From Chthoniobacterales bacterium (GTDB lineage Bacteria > Verrucomicrobiota > Verrucomicrobiia > Chthoniobacterales > JACTMZ01), in NCBI GenBank assembly GCA_017853515.1, contig JAFMJK010000003.1, forward strand, positions 1 to 34,882: DNA of 34,882 nucleotides, read 5' to 3'. Shown here in pieces: positions 15,698 to 24,598 of the stretch (positions within the stretch are counted from its first letter, which is position 1; the number at the start of each line of letters is the position of its first letter). The notes under the pieces were generated by a model. That model did not search any database, had not been told where the DNA came from, and saw nothing but the letters and a program-made list of their open reading frames with translations. Made by a program: the position numbers and the translations under genes.

Positions 15698-16780
15698 TTA
15701 CGACTCGAAATCAACCCACTTGACCAAAGAAGCGAGGCGGGGCACGCCGCCATTGTGCCAGGTCCAGTGCGGATCCTGCATGCGTCCGATGGCGCAAAAC
15801 CGCGACGGGCGCAGCGCGGCGAAGCGGTCGGCCAGTTCCTCCGTGCAGGGAAAAAGCCCGACCGCGCCGATGTATTCGGAGGCCGGACCGATCGACGAGG
15901 GCAGACCCTCCGGCAGCGGTTTGACGAAAATGACGCGGTTGAGCGGCGAGGCGGGAAACCACGCGTCTTCTTCGTAGACCACGGTCCAATCGAGATTCGC
16001 ACCCCCCTCCCAAAGGGCCACGCGCAGATCGCCCGCGGCGCGGAAGCGATAGGCGGCGCGGAGGTTGGCGATGGCCGCCTTTTCTTCCGTGGTGAGCGGA
16101 CCGCGCGGATGCGTGCGGTTGAAGCGGTCCATGGCCGAGGCGAGATGTTCCGCATATTCCCGCGCAAATCCGGAAGGCGTGTCCCGCACATAAAAAACCT
16201 GCGGGGAAAGGCATCCCTGCTGATCGAAGAGCGAAGCGTCGCGCGCGGCTCCGTCGCACGAGACAAAATGCGGATCGTCCCAAATGACGCCCAAGCTCGC
16301 CTTGTGCCCGTATCCGATAAAAATTTGCGAAGGCGAGGCCAGCCCGCGAAATCGCGCGACGGTCTCGTCCGAGCCGTAGACCACCACCGCTTCGGCTTCC
16401 GCCAGCCAACCCGGAGGCAACTCTTCCGCGGTTTGGACCTTTGCGCGCAACTCCTCGGGCAGGCGGGTGACAAAATCGCCGATCTCGGCGATCCCGCCGC
16501 GCGGAAGTTTGACCAGATTGCGGCTGCCGAGAAGCAATCCGCCGACGATCGATTGCAGCGCGGCGTGCGGCGTGTTGCCGCTGACCACGTGAAGAATGGT
16601 CTCGGGCGCAAAGGCTTTCGTCCTGCCCTTGCCGTAATCCACCCACTCGTCGATCGCACCGGCATGACCCAGCTCCAGAGCCAACCAAGCCAACAAGTCG
16701 TCCGCCCCCGTCGCACCGAGCAGGGCGCGAAATGGACCGGCCGCGACGGCCAGGGTCCCGGCTCTCTGCGCCGAGGTCAC
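15698..16780 (-). CDS. LuxC-like acyl-CoA / acyl-enzyme reductase
   Basis: About 360 residues, of the LuxC family (aldehyde-dehydrogenase-like fold), which reduces a fatty acyl thioester with NADPH to the aldehyde. The catalytic Cys is Cys190 in [10 protein letters not shown], the LuxC active-site motif. Also visible are the nucleotide-binding segment [22 protein letters not shown] (about 64-85) and [12 protein letters not shown]. The protein is shorter than Vibrio LuxC (about 480), mainly at the N-terminus. The start is GTG at 16780-16778, overlapping the pyrophosphatase stop as GTGA (16777-16780), a coupling arrangement that fixes the start. A LuxE-like gene lies two genes upstream on the same strand. 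No luxA, luxB or luxD is in the window, so bioluminescence is not indicated. Confidence 0.85.
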   Translation of the reverse strand: MTSAQRAGTLAVAAGPFRALLGATGADDLLAWLALELGHAGAIDEWVDYGKGRTKAFAPETILHVVSGNTPHAALQSIVGGLLLGSRNLVKLPRGGIAEIGDFVTRLPEELRAKVQTAEELPPGWLAEAEAVVVYGSDETVARFRGLASPSQIFIGYGHKASLGVIWDDPHFVSCDGAARDASLFDQQGCLSPQVFYVRDTPSGFAREYAEHLASAMDRFNRTHPRGPLTTEEKAAIANLRAAYRFRAAGDLRVALWEGGANLDWTVVYEEDAWFPASPLNRVIFVKPLPEGLPSSIGPASEYIGAVGLFPCTEELADRFAALRPSRFCAIGRMQDPHWTWHNGGVPRLASLVKWVDFES

Positions 16781-18885
16781 GCGGCAACCCAGAGCTTGAT
16801 GAAGATGGGAATGATCAGGATGGCCACGATGTTGACGACCTTGATCATGGGGTTCACCGCGGGGCCCGCCGTGTCCTTGTATGGATCGCCGACCGTGTCG
16901 CCCGTCACGCTGGCATCGTGGGCGGGAGAGCCCTTGCCGCCGTGACTGCCCAATTCGATGTATTTTTTGGCGTTGTCCCACGCGCCGCCGCTCGAGGTCA
17001 TGGCGATACCGATGAACAGCCCGGTGACGATCGTTCCGACCAGCATGCCTCCGAGCACCTTCGGACCGAAAAACGGCAACCAGGCAACAGCGACCACGAC
17101 CACCACCGGCAGGATGGCCGGTATGATCATTTCGCGCAGCGCCGCCTTGGTCACGATGTCGACGCACGTGCCGTATTCGGGCGTGTCGCTGCCGTCGAGA
17201 ATACCGGGCTTGGCCGCGATCTGCCGTCGGACCTCCTTGACCACGGCGCCGGCCGCTTTGCCGACGGCATCGAGGCTGAAAGCCGAAAAAATGAAGGGCA
17301 GGCCGCCGCCGATGAACAGCCCGATGATGACGTTGGGATCCTGAAGATCGAACGCGAGGTTGAACTGCGCGCCGAGTTGCGCGTAGGCATTTTTGAGTTC
17401 CTCGACATAGCTGCCGAAGAGAACGAGCGCGGCGAGTCCCGCCGAAGCGATGGCATAGCCCTTGGTCACCGCCTTCATCGTGTTGCCGATGGCGTCGAGA
17501 TCGTCGGTTGTGTGACGCACGCTTTTGTCGAGTCCCGCCATGACCGCGATGCCGCCGGCGTTGTCCGTGATCGGACCGAAAGCGTCGAGCGCGATGACGA
17601 TGCCCGACATGGAAAGCATGGCCATCACGGCGATCGCGATGCCGTAGAGTCCCGCGAAATTATACGACAGCATGATCGCGATGCCGATGAAGGCCACGGG
17701 GAGCGCGGTGGCATGGAGTCCGGTGGCCAATCCGGAAATGATGTTGGTGGCGTGGCCCGTTTCGGAGGCCTGCGCGATCATGCGCACGGGCCGGTGGTTT
17801 GTGGATGTGTAGTAGTTGGTGATGAGAAGCACGACGTAGGTCATGACCAGACCGATGAGCGACGCGCCGAAAACGCTGGCGGCCGAGCAGGCTCCTTTGC
17901 CGTGGATTTCGACGCCCTGCGGGAACAGCACCTGGGTGAGGGGCCAAAAAGCGATGGCGGAGAACAGGGCGCTGGTCAGCACGCCCGCCTGCAGAGCCTG
18001 GCGCGGCGCGAGGTTGATCGCATTGGTCAGAATAATGGCGACGACGGCTCCGATCACCGAAACGCCGCCGACGAGAAACGGATAAACGAGAGCGGCGGGG
18101 GAAGCGTCGCCCGTGGCTGTGAGTGATCCGATGAGAACCGCGCCGATCAGCGAAACAGCGTAGGTTTCGAAAACGTCGGCTGCCATGCCGGCGCAGTCGC
18201 CGACGTTGTCACCCACGTTGTCCGCGATGGTGGCCGGATTCCGCGGATCGTCCTCCTCGAGTTTGCTCTCGATTTTGCCGACGAGATCCGCCCCGACATC
18301 GGCGGCTTTGGTGTAGATTCCCCCGCCGAGCCGCGCAAAAACCGAAACGAGTGAACTGCCCAGCGCCGTCCCGACCAGGGCGTCGAGCGCGGCGCGCGAC
18401 GGGTCGGCCGCGCCGGTGAAATGGCTGATGCCGAGATACATCAGCCCCACGGAAAGAAGGGCGAGCCCGACGACGAGAAGTCCGGTCACGGCGCCTCCAT
18501 TGAGGGCCACGCGCAGGGCCGCGCGCGGGGATTCGGTCGCCGCTTGGGCGGTCCGCACATTGGCCCGCACGGCGATGGTCATTCCGATGTAGCCGGCGGC
18601 CAGAGAGCAGACCGCGCCGACGAAAAATCCGATGGCGGATTCCATACCGCGCCCCACCCAGACCAGGCCGATGATGATGACCGCGATGGTGCCGACACTG
18701 ACGATCTGACGGTTCAGGTAAGCCTTGGCTCCCTGCTGGACGGCGTGCGCTATCTCGCGCATGCGGTCGTTGCCGGAAGGTGCAGCCAAAACCCAGCGTA
18801 TCAACCAACCGGCGTAGGCCAGACCGAGCAAAGCGCAGGCCAACGAGATGAGCAGACCATCGGAAACAAGCGATATCTTGTGCAT
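16777..18885 (-). CDS. hppA: K+-independent H+-translocating membrane pyrophosphatase
   Basis: Integral membrane pump that hydrolyses pyrophosphate and moves protons, 702 residues with about 16 helices. The active-site signature is intact: DVGADLVGK (197-205) followed by EEDDPRNPATIADNVGDNVG (about 210-229) and the second metal/PPi site ALDAFGPITDNAGGIA (432-447). The K+-requirement determinant reads GNTMKAVTKG, with Lys471 and Thr474. That is the K+-independent signature (Lys at the position equivalent to 460 and Thr at 463 of the Carboxydothermus enzyme), a class known as H+ pumps. The ATG at 18885 gives the normal N-terminus; a longer frame to 19113 runs into luxE. It sits between LuxE-like and LuxC-like genes, on the same strand. 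Confidence 0.96.
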   Translation of the reverse strand: MHKISLVSDGLLISLACALLGLAYAGWLIRWVLAAPSGNDRMREIAHAVQQGAKAYLNRQIVSVGTIAVIIIGLVWVGRGMESAIGFFVGAVCSLAAGYIGMTIAVRANVRTAQAATESPRAALRVALNGGAVTGLLVVGLALLSVGLMYLGISHFTGAADPSRAALDALVGTALGSSLVSVFARLGGGIYTKAADVGADLVGKIESKLEEDDPRNPATIADNVGDNVGDCAGMAADVFETYAVSLIGAVLIGSLTATGDASPAALVYPFLVGGVSVIGAVVAIILTNAINLAPRQALQAGVLTSALFSAIAFWPLTQVLFPQGVEIHGKGACSAASVFGASLIGLVMTYVVLLITNYYTSTNHRPVRMIAQASETGHATNIISGLATGLHATALPVAFIGIAIMLSYNFAGLYGIAIAVMAMLSMSGIVIALDAFGPITDNAGGIAVMAGLDKSVRHTTDDLDAIGNTMKAVTKGYAIASAGLAALVLFGSYVEELKNAYAQLGAQFNLAFDLQDPNVIIGLFIGGGLPFIFSAFSLDAVGKAAGAVVKEVRRQIAAKPGILDGSDTPEYGTCVDIVTKAALREMIIPAILPVVVVVAVAWLPFFGPKVLGGMLVGTIVTGLFIGIAMTSSGGAWDNAKKYIELGSHGGKGSPAHDASVTGDTVGDPYKDTAGPAVNPMIKVVNIVAILIIPIFIKLWVAA

Positions 18886-18916
18886 AAGAGAAGTGATGAG
18901 GGGAAACGGGAAGTTA

Positions 18917-18934
18917 CCGCCGCGCCTGCGGCGG
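18917..18934. promoter_or_regulatory. Hairpin in the luxE-like / hppA intergenic region
   Basis: A perfect 7-bp stem CCGCCGC (18917-18923) / GCGGCGG (18928-18934) with a 4-base loop lies in the 82-base gap after the LuxE-like stop and before the hppA start. On the transcribed strand no T-run follows, so full termination is unlikely. It may partly stop transcription or protect upstream RNA and so set the ratio of the two products. This is inference from position and structure only. Confidence 0.45.
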
Positions 18935-18967
18935 ACAAGGCGAATTGCCGGGTCCCCCGACAACAAA

Positions 18968-19978
18968 TTACGCACCGAACCATTCGTCGGCCGAGCGCGA
19001 GCATCCGCGCGGCAAAGCGGCGGGGTCGCGTCCGAGCAATTCGAATGCGTCGCCGCGTTTGATGGCCAGATCCCGCGTGCGGATGCCGACGACCGATCCG
19101 ACATTGGCCGCATCGTAAATGAGCACGATGCCCGTTTCGCCTTCGCCGACCTCCTCGAGGGTGACCGGATCGGCGATGACGGCCCGGGCCCAGAACGGGC
19201 CGCGATGCAACCCCCGGGGACCGCGGGCGTAGAACTGCGAACTCAGCTCGGTCATGCCGTATTCGTTGCAGATGTCCGCGGGGTCAATGCCGAGCTTGTT
19301 GCCGAACAGCGCATAGAGGTCGGCCCGGGAGATGGTTCTGCCGCTCCCCTTGTATCCGCCTGTTTCCATCGCGCACGAACCGGAGGGAAGCCGGAGGGAA
19401 ATCTTTTGCCGGTCCATCGACTCGAACAAATGCAAAAACCCGAGCGCGGTGCCGAGGAGACAGACCGGTTCCCCGAGGGATGACAAGCGTGCGAGATCGA
19501 TCACCCCTTGCGGCGCGATGAAACTCTCGCGCGGCGCGAGCACGCCGAGCATGTGGCTGAGCGAAGAGTGCGGGGCTTCGTCGGGATGCGGGGCGATGAC
19601 GAGAAAAGGTCCCCGCGGCATACCGGCCAAGCGCCATCCCTCGCGCACCGCGGTCTCATAAATCTCCAGCGTGCGGAAATGGTGCTGACCGAATCCTTCG
19701 CCGGTTGTCCCGCTGGTGCGGAAAGTTTTGGCCGTTTGCCCGGCGGGGAAGCTGCGCAGGTCCGCGTGTTTGAAAGCTTCTTGCGGGACGCAGGGGATTT
19801 GGCGCCATGATTTCACGCTCTCGCCGACCCCCTGCTGCTCGCAAAAAAGACGGTAAGGCGTGTTGTGACGAAAATGGCACGCATGCAACTGGAGAGCCGC
19901 ATCTCCGAACTCGGCGCGGCGGTCTCCCCGGATCCACGAGAGCACCTGCGCCTCCGGATTTGCGGCTTCTTCCTGCAT
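18968..19978 (-). CDS. LuxE-like acyl-protein synthetase (PaaK-related ANL ligase)
   Basis: About 336 residues. It activates a carboxylic acid with ATP to an acyl-adenylate, releasing pyrophosphate, and then holds the acyl group on a Cys near the C-terminus, in the LuxE manner. The adenylation motifs are TSGTTGEG (88-95) and NEYGMTELSSQFY (238-250). Cys326 in LPRGCSRSADEW lies ten residues from the end, matching the acylated Cys of Vibrio LuxE, which lies close to its C-terminus. The ATG at 19978 is supported by AGGA seven bases upstream (strand-wise); another in-frame ATG at 20011 is less well placed. It is the first gene of the unit leading to hppA, the LuxC-like gene and infA, and diverges from the TPR gene across about 83 bases. 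Confidence 0.85.
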   Translation of the reverse strand: MQEEAANPEAQVLSWIRGDRRAEFGDAALQLHACHFRHNTPYRLFCEQQGVGESVKSWRQIPCVPQEAFKHADLRSFPAGQTAKTFRTSGTTGEGFGQHHFRTLEIYETAVREGWRLAGMPRGPFLVIAPHPDEAPHSSLSHMLGVLAPRESFIAPQGVIDLARLSSLGEPVCLLGTALGFLHLFESMDRQKISLRLPSGSCAMETGGYKGSGRTISRADLYALFGNKLGIDPADICNEYGMTELSSQFYARGPRGLHRGPFWARAVIADPVTLEEVGEGETGIVLIYDAANVGSVVGIRTRDLAIKRGDAFELLGRDPAALPRGCSRSADEWFGA

Positions 19979-20061
19979 GGCGCTATCCTGCCACCGTCCG
20001 GCGGCGGGCAAACCTCATTTTCTCCTCGCGCGCGGGCGGAAGCGGGGCACATTTTGGACAT

Positions 20062-22887
20062 GTGCGTCTGTGTGTTGTCACTCTTTGCCTCTTGCTGGCG
20101 TCGCTGATCCCGCACACACACGCGGCGGACAAGGTGGCGGCGCAACCGGCCGAAGCCGGCACGGCGCGCGATGTCATTTCGCGCGCGGACACCGCCTACA
20201 ACAACAAGCGTTACGAGGAGGCGGTGGCGGGATACCGCAATTTTCTCGCCGACTTCGGCTCGTCGGCGGAAGCGGCGCCTTGGATGCCCCGCGTGCGCTA
20301 CCACCTGGCTGCCGCGCTCCTGCAATTGCAGAAATACAACGACGCGGTCGAGGCCATCGAGGAAGCCCGCAACATCAAGGAGATGGGCGCGAAAGAAAGG
20401 GAAGATCTCTCTTTCTGGGCGGGCGTGGCTTTGCTGCAGACCGGCAATCACGAGGAGGCGGGCAAAGCGCTGGCCGAATTCCGCCAGGAGTTTCCGCAGT
20501 CCGCCCGCCGCCCGGACGCAGAACTGCTCGCCGCCACCGCGTTGTTGGCCGGGGGAAAAAAGGAGGAGGCGGCCAAGTCGTTCGCCGTCATCCGCAAATC
20601 CCCGAAGCATCCGCATGCCGGGCGCGCCGCGGTGCTTGAGTTGCACTGCCTGATCGAAACGGGTCAGGACAACCCCGCGCTCGAACTTCTTGCCGAGGAG
20701 GGGCCGGAGATGGGCAAAAGGATCAACCAAGTGGCGACCTTCCAGACGCTGGCTCTCGCCCTGGGCGAAAAGCTGCTCGAAGAAGACCGGCCGCGCGATG
20801 CCATCCGCGCTTTGCAGAACGTCTGGGCGCGGGATCGTTTGATCGCCCACCAAAAACGGAAGCTCGAGGAAACCAAGCAGCGTCTGGCCGCGATCGAGGC
20901 CTCGCCCAAGCCGGATGTTTTTGCGCGCGCGCAGGCGAAACAGCTGGTGCGCGAAGTGGAGAAAGAGCTGGCCAACCTCGAAAAGATTCCGTCCTTCGAC
21001 GCTTCGGTCCGCTTCCGTCTGGCCACGGCTTTCCACGCGCAGGAGCGCTACCGCGAGTGCGCCATGTTGCTCGACGATATGTTGCGGCAGATGAAACCGG
21101 ATCCGGTCGTGGAAAAAGCCACGCTCAGCGCCCTGCAAAGTTGGATGGCGATCGAGCGTTACGACCGCGCCATCGAAGCCTCCCAGCTTTTCGAGCAGAA
21201 TTTTCCCGCGTCGAAAAGCCTGCCCCTCGTCATCTACCTGCGCGGCACGGCGCAACAAAAAGCGGAAAAATACGACGATGCCGTGGCGACGTTCTCGGTC
21301 CTGCGCGAAAAATTCGCATCTTCCGAGCAGGCGCCGCGCGCATTTTTCATGACCGGGTTCACGCAGTTGCTGGCAGAGCGCAATGACGAAGCGGCCGAGA
21401 CTTTCCGGCAATTCGAGGAGAAGTATCCCGAGCACGAGTTGGCCGAACCGGCGAACTACTGGCGCGGTTCGGCGCTGGCCTTCGCCAAGAAATTCCCCGA
21501 AGCGCGCGAGGTGCTGGGGGCGCACGCGGAGAAGTTCCCCAAGGGAACGCTGCTCGGACCGGCGGCCTTCCGCCGCGCCTATTGCGCGCAGTCGCTCAAG
21601 GAATACGAGACGGCGGAAGCGGAGTTGAAGGATTACCTGAAAAAGTTCCCCCAAGGCGAAGAGAACGCCGAGGCGCGCATCCTGCTCGGCGATGCCTTGC
21701 TCGCGCAGGCCGAATCGGACGAGGGGAAGAAAGTTTATGCCTCGATCGAGCCCGCGTCGGGGCGTTTCCACGAAGACGCGCAATTCAAGCTGGCCAAGGT
21801 GCTCAAGCTCGAGGAGGACTACGATGGGCTGCGCGACCTGATGCAGAAATACCTGCAGGCCTACCCGCGCAGTCCGCGCGCGGCGGAAGCGCTTTTCCAG
21901 ATCGGGCAGGCGTGGCGCAAACAAGACCAACCCGAGAAGGCGATCGAGGCATACTGGGCGGCCATCGGCGAGCGGGGCAACGACGACCAAGCCTACGCCG
22001 TGGAGGACATGATGCTGGCCCTCGACCGCCACTACAAAGGCGAGTCGGAGAAGCGCGACTTCCAGGCCCGCCTGCGCGCGGTGCGCGAGAAAGCGCAAGC
22101 CGAGGGGCAAAGCGTTCTGACCGTGCGCACCATCTGGGCCCTGGCCCGCAGCGTGAAAAAAACGGATCCCGCGCTGAGCGAAGCTTTGTTGCGGGAGGCC
22201 GGCGCGTTGGCCGAGGCGGAGCGGACCAGTCCGGTGATTCTGGCGGACTGCGCCGAGGCGCAATTCGCCGCCGCCGCCGCTGCCGCGCCCGAGGACGCGG
22301 CCGTGCGCCGGGCCAACGCCGCACAGATTTATCGCGACCTGCTCAAGTGGCACCCGCGCGCGGCGCAGAAAGACAAGGCGCTCGCCGCGCTCGCGCGCAT
22401 CGCTGTCGACGCGGGGGACACCGAGACGGCGCTGGCCTATTACGACCGGCTCGAGCGGGACACACCGTGGTCCTCGCTCATGGGCGAGGTCCTCGCGGCG
22501 CGCGCCGGCATCGAGATGGAAGCGGGGAACACCGACAAGGCGGCGGAGGCATACACGCAGTTGCTCGCCGCGGAAAACGTGCCGAGCAAAATGAAAGCGC
22601 AGGCCCTTCTCGCCCTCGGTGAGATCGAGATGTCGCGCCAGCGGCCGCAGACGGCCATCCCGTATTACCAACGCATCTATGTCCTCTATGGCAAATGGCG
22701 CGAGACCGTGGCGCAGGCTTACCTGCGCAGCGGCGAAGCTTTCGAGCAACTCAAGGATGCCGAGGCCGCGCGAAAAACCTACGAGGAGCTGGCCAACAGC
22801 GAGGACCTCGCATCGCTTCCCGAAGTGCAAACCGCGCGCGAACGCCTGAAGCGGTTTCCCGCCGCGCCGGACCCGTCGTCATCGTGA
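20062..22887 (+). CDS. Large secreted TPR-repeat protein, first gene of the ExbB/ExbD/vWA operon
   Basis: About 941 residues. With the GTG at 20062 the protein starts with a good signal peptide (VRLCVVTLCLLLASLIPHTHA, cleavage before ADK), so it is exported to the periplasm. The open frame goes further upstream, but that part runs through the divergent LuxE-like gene and would bury the signal. The rest is an array of TPR-like helical repeats throughout, with recurring blocks such as ADTAYNNKRYEEAVAGYRNF, ARYHLAAALLQLQKYNDAVE-like segments, YRECAMLLDDML, YDDAVATFSVLREKF and YYQRIYVLYGKW. They resemble the YbgF/BamD outer-membrane-associated TPR style. TPR arrays bind other proteins; the partner here is unknown. 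The stop overlaps the next start as GTGA. Confidence 0.85.
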   Translation: MRLCVVTLCLLLASLIPHTHAADKVAAQPAEAGTARDVISRADTAYNNKRYEEAVAGYRNFLADFGSSAEAAPWMPRVRYHLAAALLQLQKYNDAVEAIEEARNIKEMGAKEREDLSFWAGVALLQTGNHEEAGKALAEFRQEFPQSARRPDAELLAATALLAGGKKEEAAKSFAVIRKSPKHPHAGRAAVLELHCLIETGQDNPALELLAEEGPEMGKRINQVATFQTLALALGEKLLEEDRPRDAIRALQNVWARDRLIAHQKRKLEETKQRLAAIEASPKPDVFARAQAKQLVREVEKELANLEKIPSFDASVRFRLATAFHAQERYRECAMLLDDMLRQMKPDPVVEKATLSALQSWMAIERYDRAIEASQLFEQNFPASKSLPLVIYLRGTAQQKAEKYDDAVATFSVLREKFASSEQAPRAFFMTGFTQLLAERNDEAAETFRQFEEKYPEHELAEPANYWRGSALAFAKKFPEAREVLGAHAEKFPKGTLLGPAAFRRAYCAQSLKEYETAEAELKDYLKKFPQGEENAEARILLGDALLAQAESDEGKKVYASIEPASGRFHEDAQFKLAKVLKLEEDYDGLRDLMQKYLQAYPRSPRAAEALFQIGQAWRKQDQPEKAIEAYWAAIGERGNDDQAYAVEDMMLALDRHYKGESEKRDFQARLRAVREKAQAEGQSVLTVRTIWALARSVKKTDPALSEALLREAGALAEAERTSPVILADCAEAQFAAAAAAAPEDAAVRRANAAQIYRDLLKWHPRAAQKDKALAALARIAVDAGDTETALAYYDRLERDTPWSSLMGEVLAARAGIEMEAGNTDKAAEAYTQLLAAENVPSKMKAQALLALGEIEMSRQRPQTAIPYYQRIYVLYGKWRETVAQAYLRSGEAFEQLKDAEAARKTYEELANSEDLASLPEVQTARERLKRFPAAPDPSSS

Positions 22888-23777
22888 GAAAGACCGTCGC
22901 CATCTTTGCCGCCGTCCTCTGCGCAGGCGCCGCGCCGCTCGCGGCGCAGGACACCGTCCATTTGACCGACGGGACGAAGCGCAACGTGAAGATCCTCGGC
23001 TTGCAGGCCGAAGCGTATCTCATTTCGCTTCCGTCACCCGTGCCGGGGCAGGCCGCGGGCACCACGACCATGAAGCGCGACACCGTTTCGCGCATCGTTT
23101 TCGGGCCAGATCCGGTTTTGGACGCGGTGGCCGCCAATGTCGTCGCCGGTTCTCTCTCCTCCGCCCGCTCGCGCTGGCAAAACCTGCAGCCTTTCCTCGG
23201 TATTCCGGAATCGCGCGCCGGCGAGGCGGGTTGTCTTGTCGGGGAAATTCTTCTGCTCGGCCCGGACCCCGCGCGCCACGAGGAGGCGCTGGCCGTTTTC
23301 AAGACGGTCGAAGCGGGCGCGTGGAATGTCGGCGACCGCCAGCGCGCGACACGCGGGCGCCTCATGGCCATGATCAAAAAAGGACAACTCGAGGAAGCTT
23401 CGCTCGAGGCGGAACAGATCGAACGCACGGCGGAGGAACCGGATCTGGTCATCGAGATAAAACTGCTCCTCGCCGAGGCCCGCATGGCGTCGCTCAAGAC
23501 GCTCTTGGCCGACAACCCCCGCTGGAACGAGGATCCGCCGGTGCGCGCCGAGCGGGCGCGCCTCATCCACGAAGGCGTCGAATTCGCGCTCTTTCCTTTT
23601 CTTTTCCACGGCACCAAGCGCGCCCAAGCGGCCCGCGGTCTCTGGCTGGCGCACGGGATCTATGTGCTCGCCGGCGACGAACATGCGGCGCGCGAGGTTG
23701 CCACCGACCTCACGTCGATATATTCCGAAACACCCGAGGCGGAAAAAGCCTCGGCCCTTCCCGACAAAAAATCATGA
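22884..23777 (+). CDS. Secreted protein with SH3-like N-terminus and helical-repeat C-terminus
   Basis: 297 residues, starting at GTG 22884, whose bases overlap the TPR gene stop (GTGA, 22884-22887). A signal peptide (about 1-22, KTVAIFAAVLCAGAAPLAAQ) precedes a short beta-rich segment DTVHLTDGTKRNVKILGLQ...RDTVSRIVFGPDP (about 23-75). That segment has the pattern of small SH3-like/LSm-like barrels that often precede TPRs. The remainder is helical with TPR-like spacing (ARHEEALAVFKTVEAGAWN, LEEASLEAEQIERTAEEPD). I do not recognise a named family. Its stop overlaps the exbB-like start as ATGA, so it is an integral part of the operon. Confidence 0.8.
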   Translation: MRKTVAIFAAVLCAGAAPLAAQDTVHLTDGTKRNVKILGLQAEAYLISLPSPVPGQAAGTTTMKRDTVSRIVFGPDPVLDAVAANVVAGSLSSARSRWQNLQPFLGIPESRAGEAGCLVGEILLLGPDPARHEEALAVFKTVEAGAWNVGDRQRATRGRLMAMIKKGQLEEASLEAEQIERTAEEPDLVIEIKLLLAEARMASLKTLLADNPRWNEDPPVRAERARLIHEGVEFALFPFLFHGTKRAQAARGLWLAHGIYVLAGDEHAAREVATDLTSIYSETPEAEKASALPDKKS

Positions 23778-24577
23778 TCACACCGAAATACATCCGAGTC
23801 CTTGCCCTTGCCGCCCTGGCGTTCCTCGCCGTTCTGGCCGGAGCCCAGGCGCAGGACGCGCCCGCAACACCGCCCGCCGGAAAGCCCGCCGTGGAAAAAA
23901 GCCTTCTCGACCTCTTCTTTGCGGGCGGCGCGCTCATGTGGCCGATTCTGGCCTGTTCGGTCGGCACGATCGCGGTCGGTGTCTACTGCTTCATCCAAAT
24001 CAACCAGAAGAAGATGATGCCGAAGGCGCAGGAATCCGCCGTCTCGCAATGTATGCAACTGCGCGACCCGAACGCGGCCTATCAGCTCTGCCAGAGCCAG
24101 CCCAATGTTTTCGCCAACACGATGAGCGCGGCCTTGCTCAAAGTGAACTTCGAACGGGAATTGGCCAACAAGCTGTCCATGGAACAGGCCGCCGGCGAAA
24201 CGCTCATGCAGGAAGAGCAACGGCTCATGATCTGGGTCAACTACCTCAACATCTTCGCCACCATCGCGCCGATGCTCGGTTTGCTCGGCACGGTCACCGG
24301 CATGATCCAGAGTTTCGACCAGCTGGCCGCGGGTCGGAGCGAACCGTCCGACCTGGCCGGCGGTATCGGCGAGGCGATGTTGACCACGGCGGGCGGACTC
24401 ATCGTCGGCATTCCGGCAATGTTTCTCTTCTTCTACTTCCGCAACCTCCTGCAGGTGGCGATCGGCAACATCCAGAAAGCGGTCACTTTCATGATTGATG
24501 TGCTTTCGGGCGAATTGAAGCTCGAGAGCGCGGTGCATTCGCACGAGGTCGCGGCCGAGGAACCCGCCGAGGAATAG
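23774..24577 (+). CDS. exbB: ExbB/TolQ/MotA-family proton channel protein
   Basis: 267 residues. It forms the inner membrane pentameric channel that, with ExbD dimers, converts proton flow into rotation or force. An N-terminal hydrophobic signal-like segment (about 8-26) not found in E. coli ExbB is followed by the first family helix (FFAGGALMWPILACSVGTIAVGVY). The core motif MLGLLGTVTGMIQSFDQLA and the last helix GGIGEAMLTTAGGLIVGIPA follow; the latter carries the Glu and Thr-Thr seen at E176/T181 of E. coli ExbB. The start ATG at 23774 overlaps the previous stop as ATGA. The acidic tail (AAEEPAEE) is unusual. Motifs place it firmly in the ExbB/TolQ family but cannot separate TolQ from ExbB. 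Confidence 0.93.
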   Translation: MITPKYIRVLALAALAFLAVLAGAQAQDAPATPPAGKPAVEKSLLDLFFAGGALMWPILACSVGTIAVGVYCFIQINQKKMMPKAQESAVSQCMQLRDPNAAYQLCQSQPNVFANTMSAALLKVNFERELANKLSMEQAAGETLMQEEQRLMIWVNYLNIFATIAPMLGLLGTVTGMIQSFDQLAAGRSEPSDLAGGIGEAMLTTAGGLIVGIPAMFLFFYFRNLLQVAIGNIQKAVTFMIDVLSGELKLESAVHSHEVAAEEPAEE

Positions 24578-24598
24578 CCCCGCGTCTTTGATCCCGTC

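Noticed and set aside
16732-18126. Open frame on the plus strand opposite hppA
   Set aside because: The minus strand carries all pyrophosphatase motifs; this frame is Asp/Gly/His-rich and antisense.
15698-19978. Bioluminescence (lux) operon
   Set aside because: Only LuxC-like and LuxE-like genes are present; there is no luxA, luxB or luxD, and these two families occur widely outside light-producing bacteria.
19813-22830. Long open frame (about 1005 codons) on the minus strand opposite the TPR gene
   Set aside because: The plus frame has a signal peptide and clear TPR pattern; the antisense product is Leu/Arg/Gly-rich without recognisable domains, so it is a shadow of a GC-rich gene.
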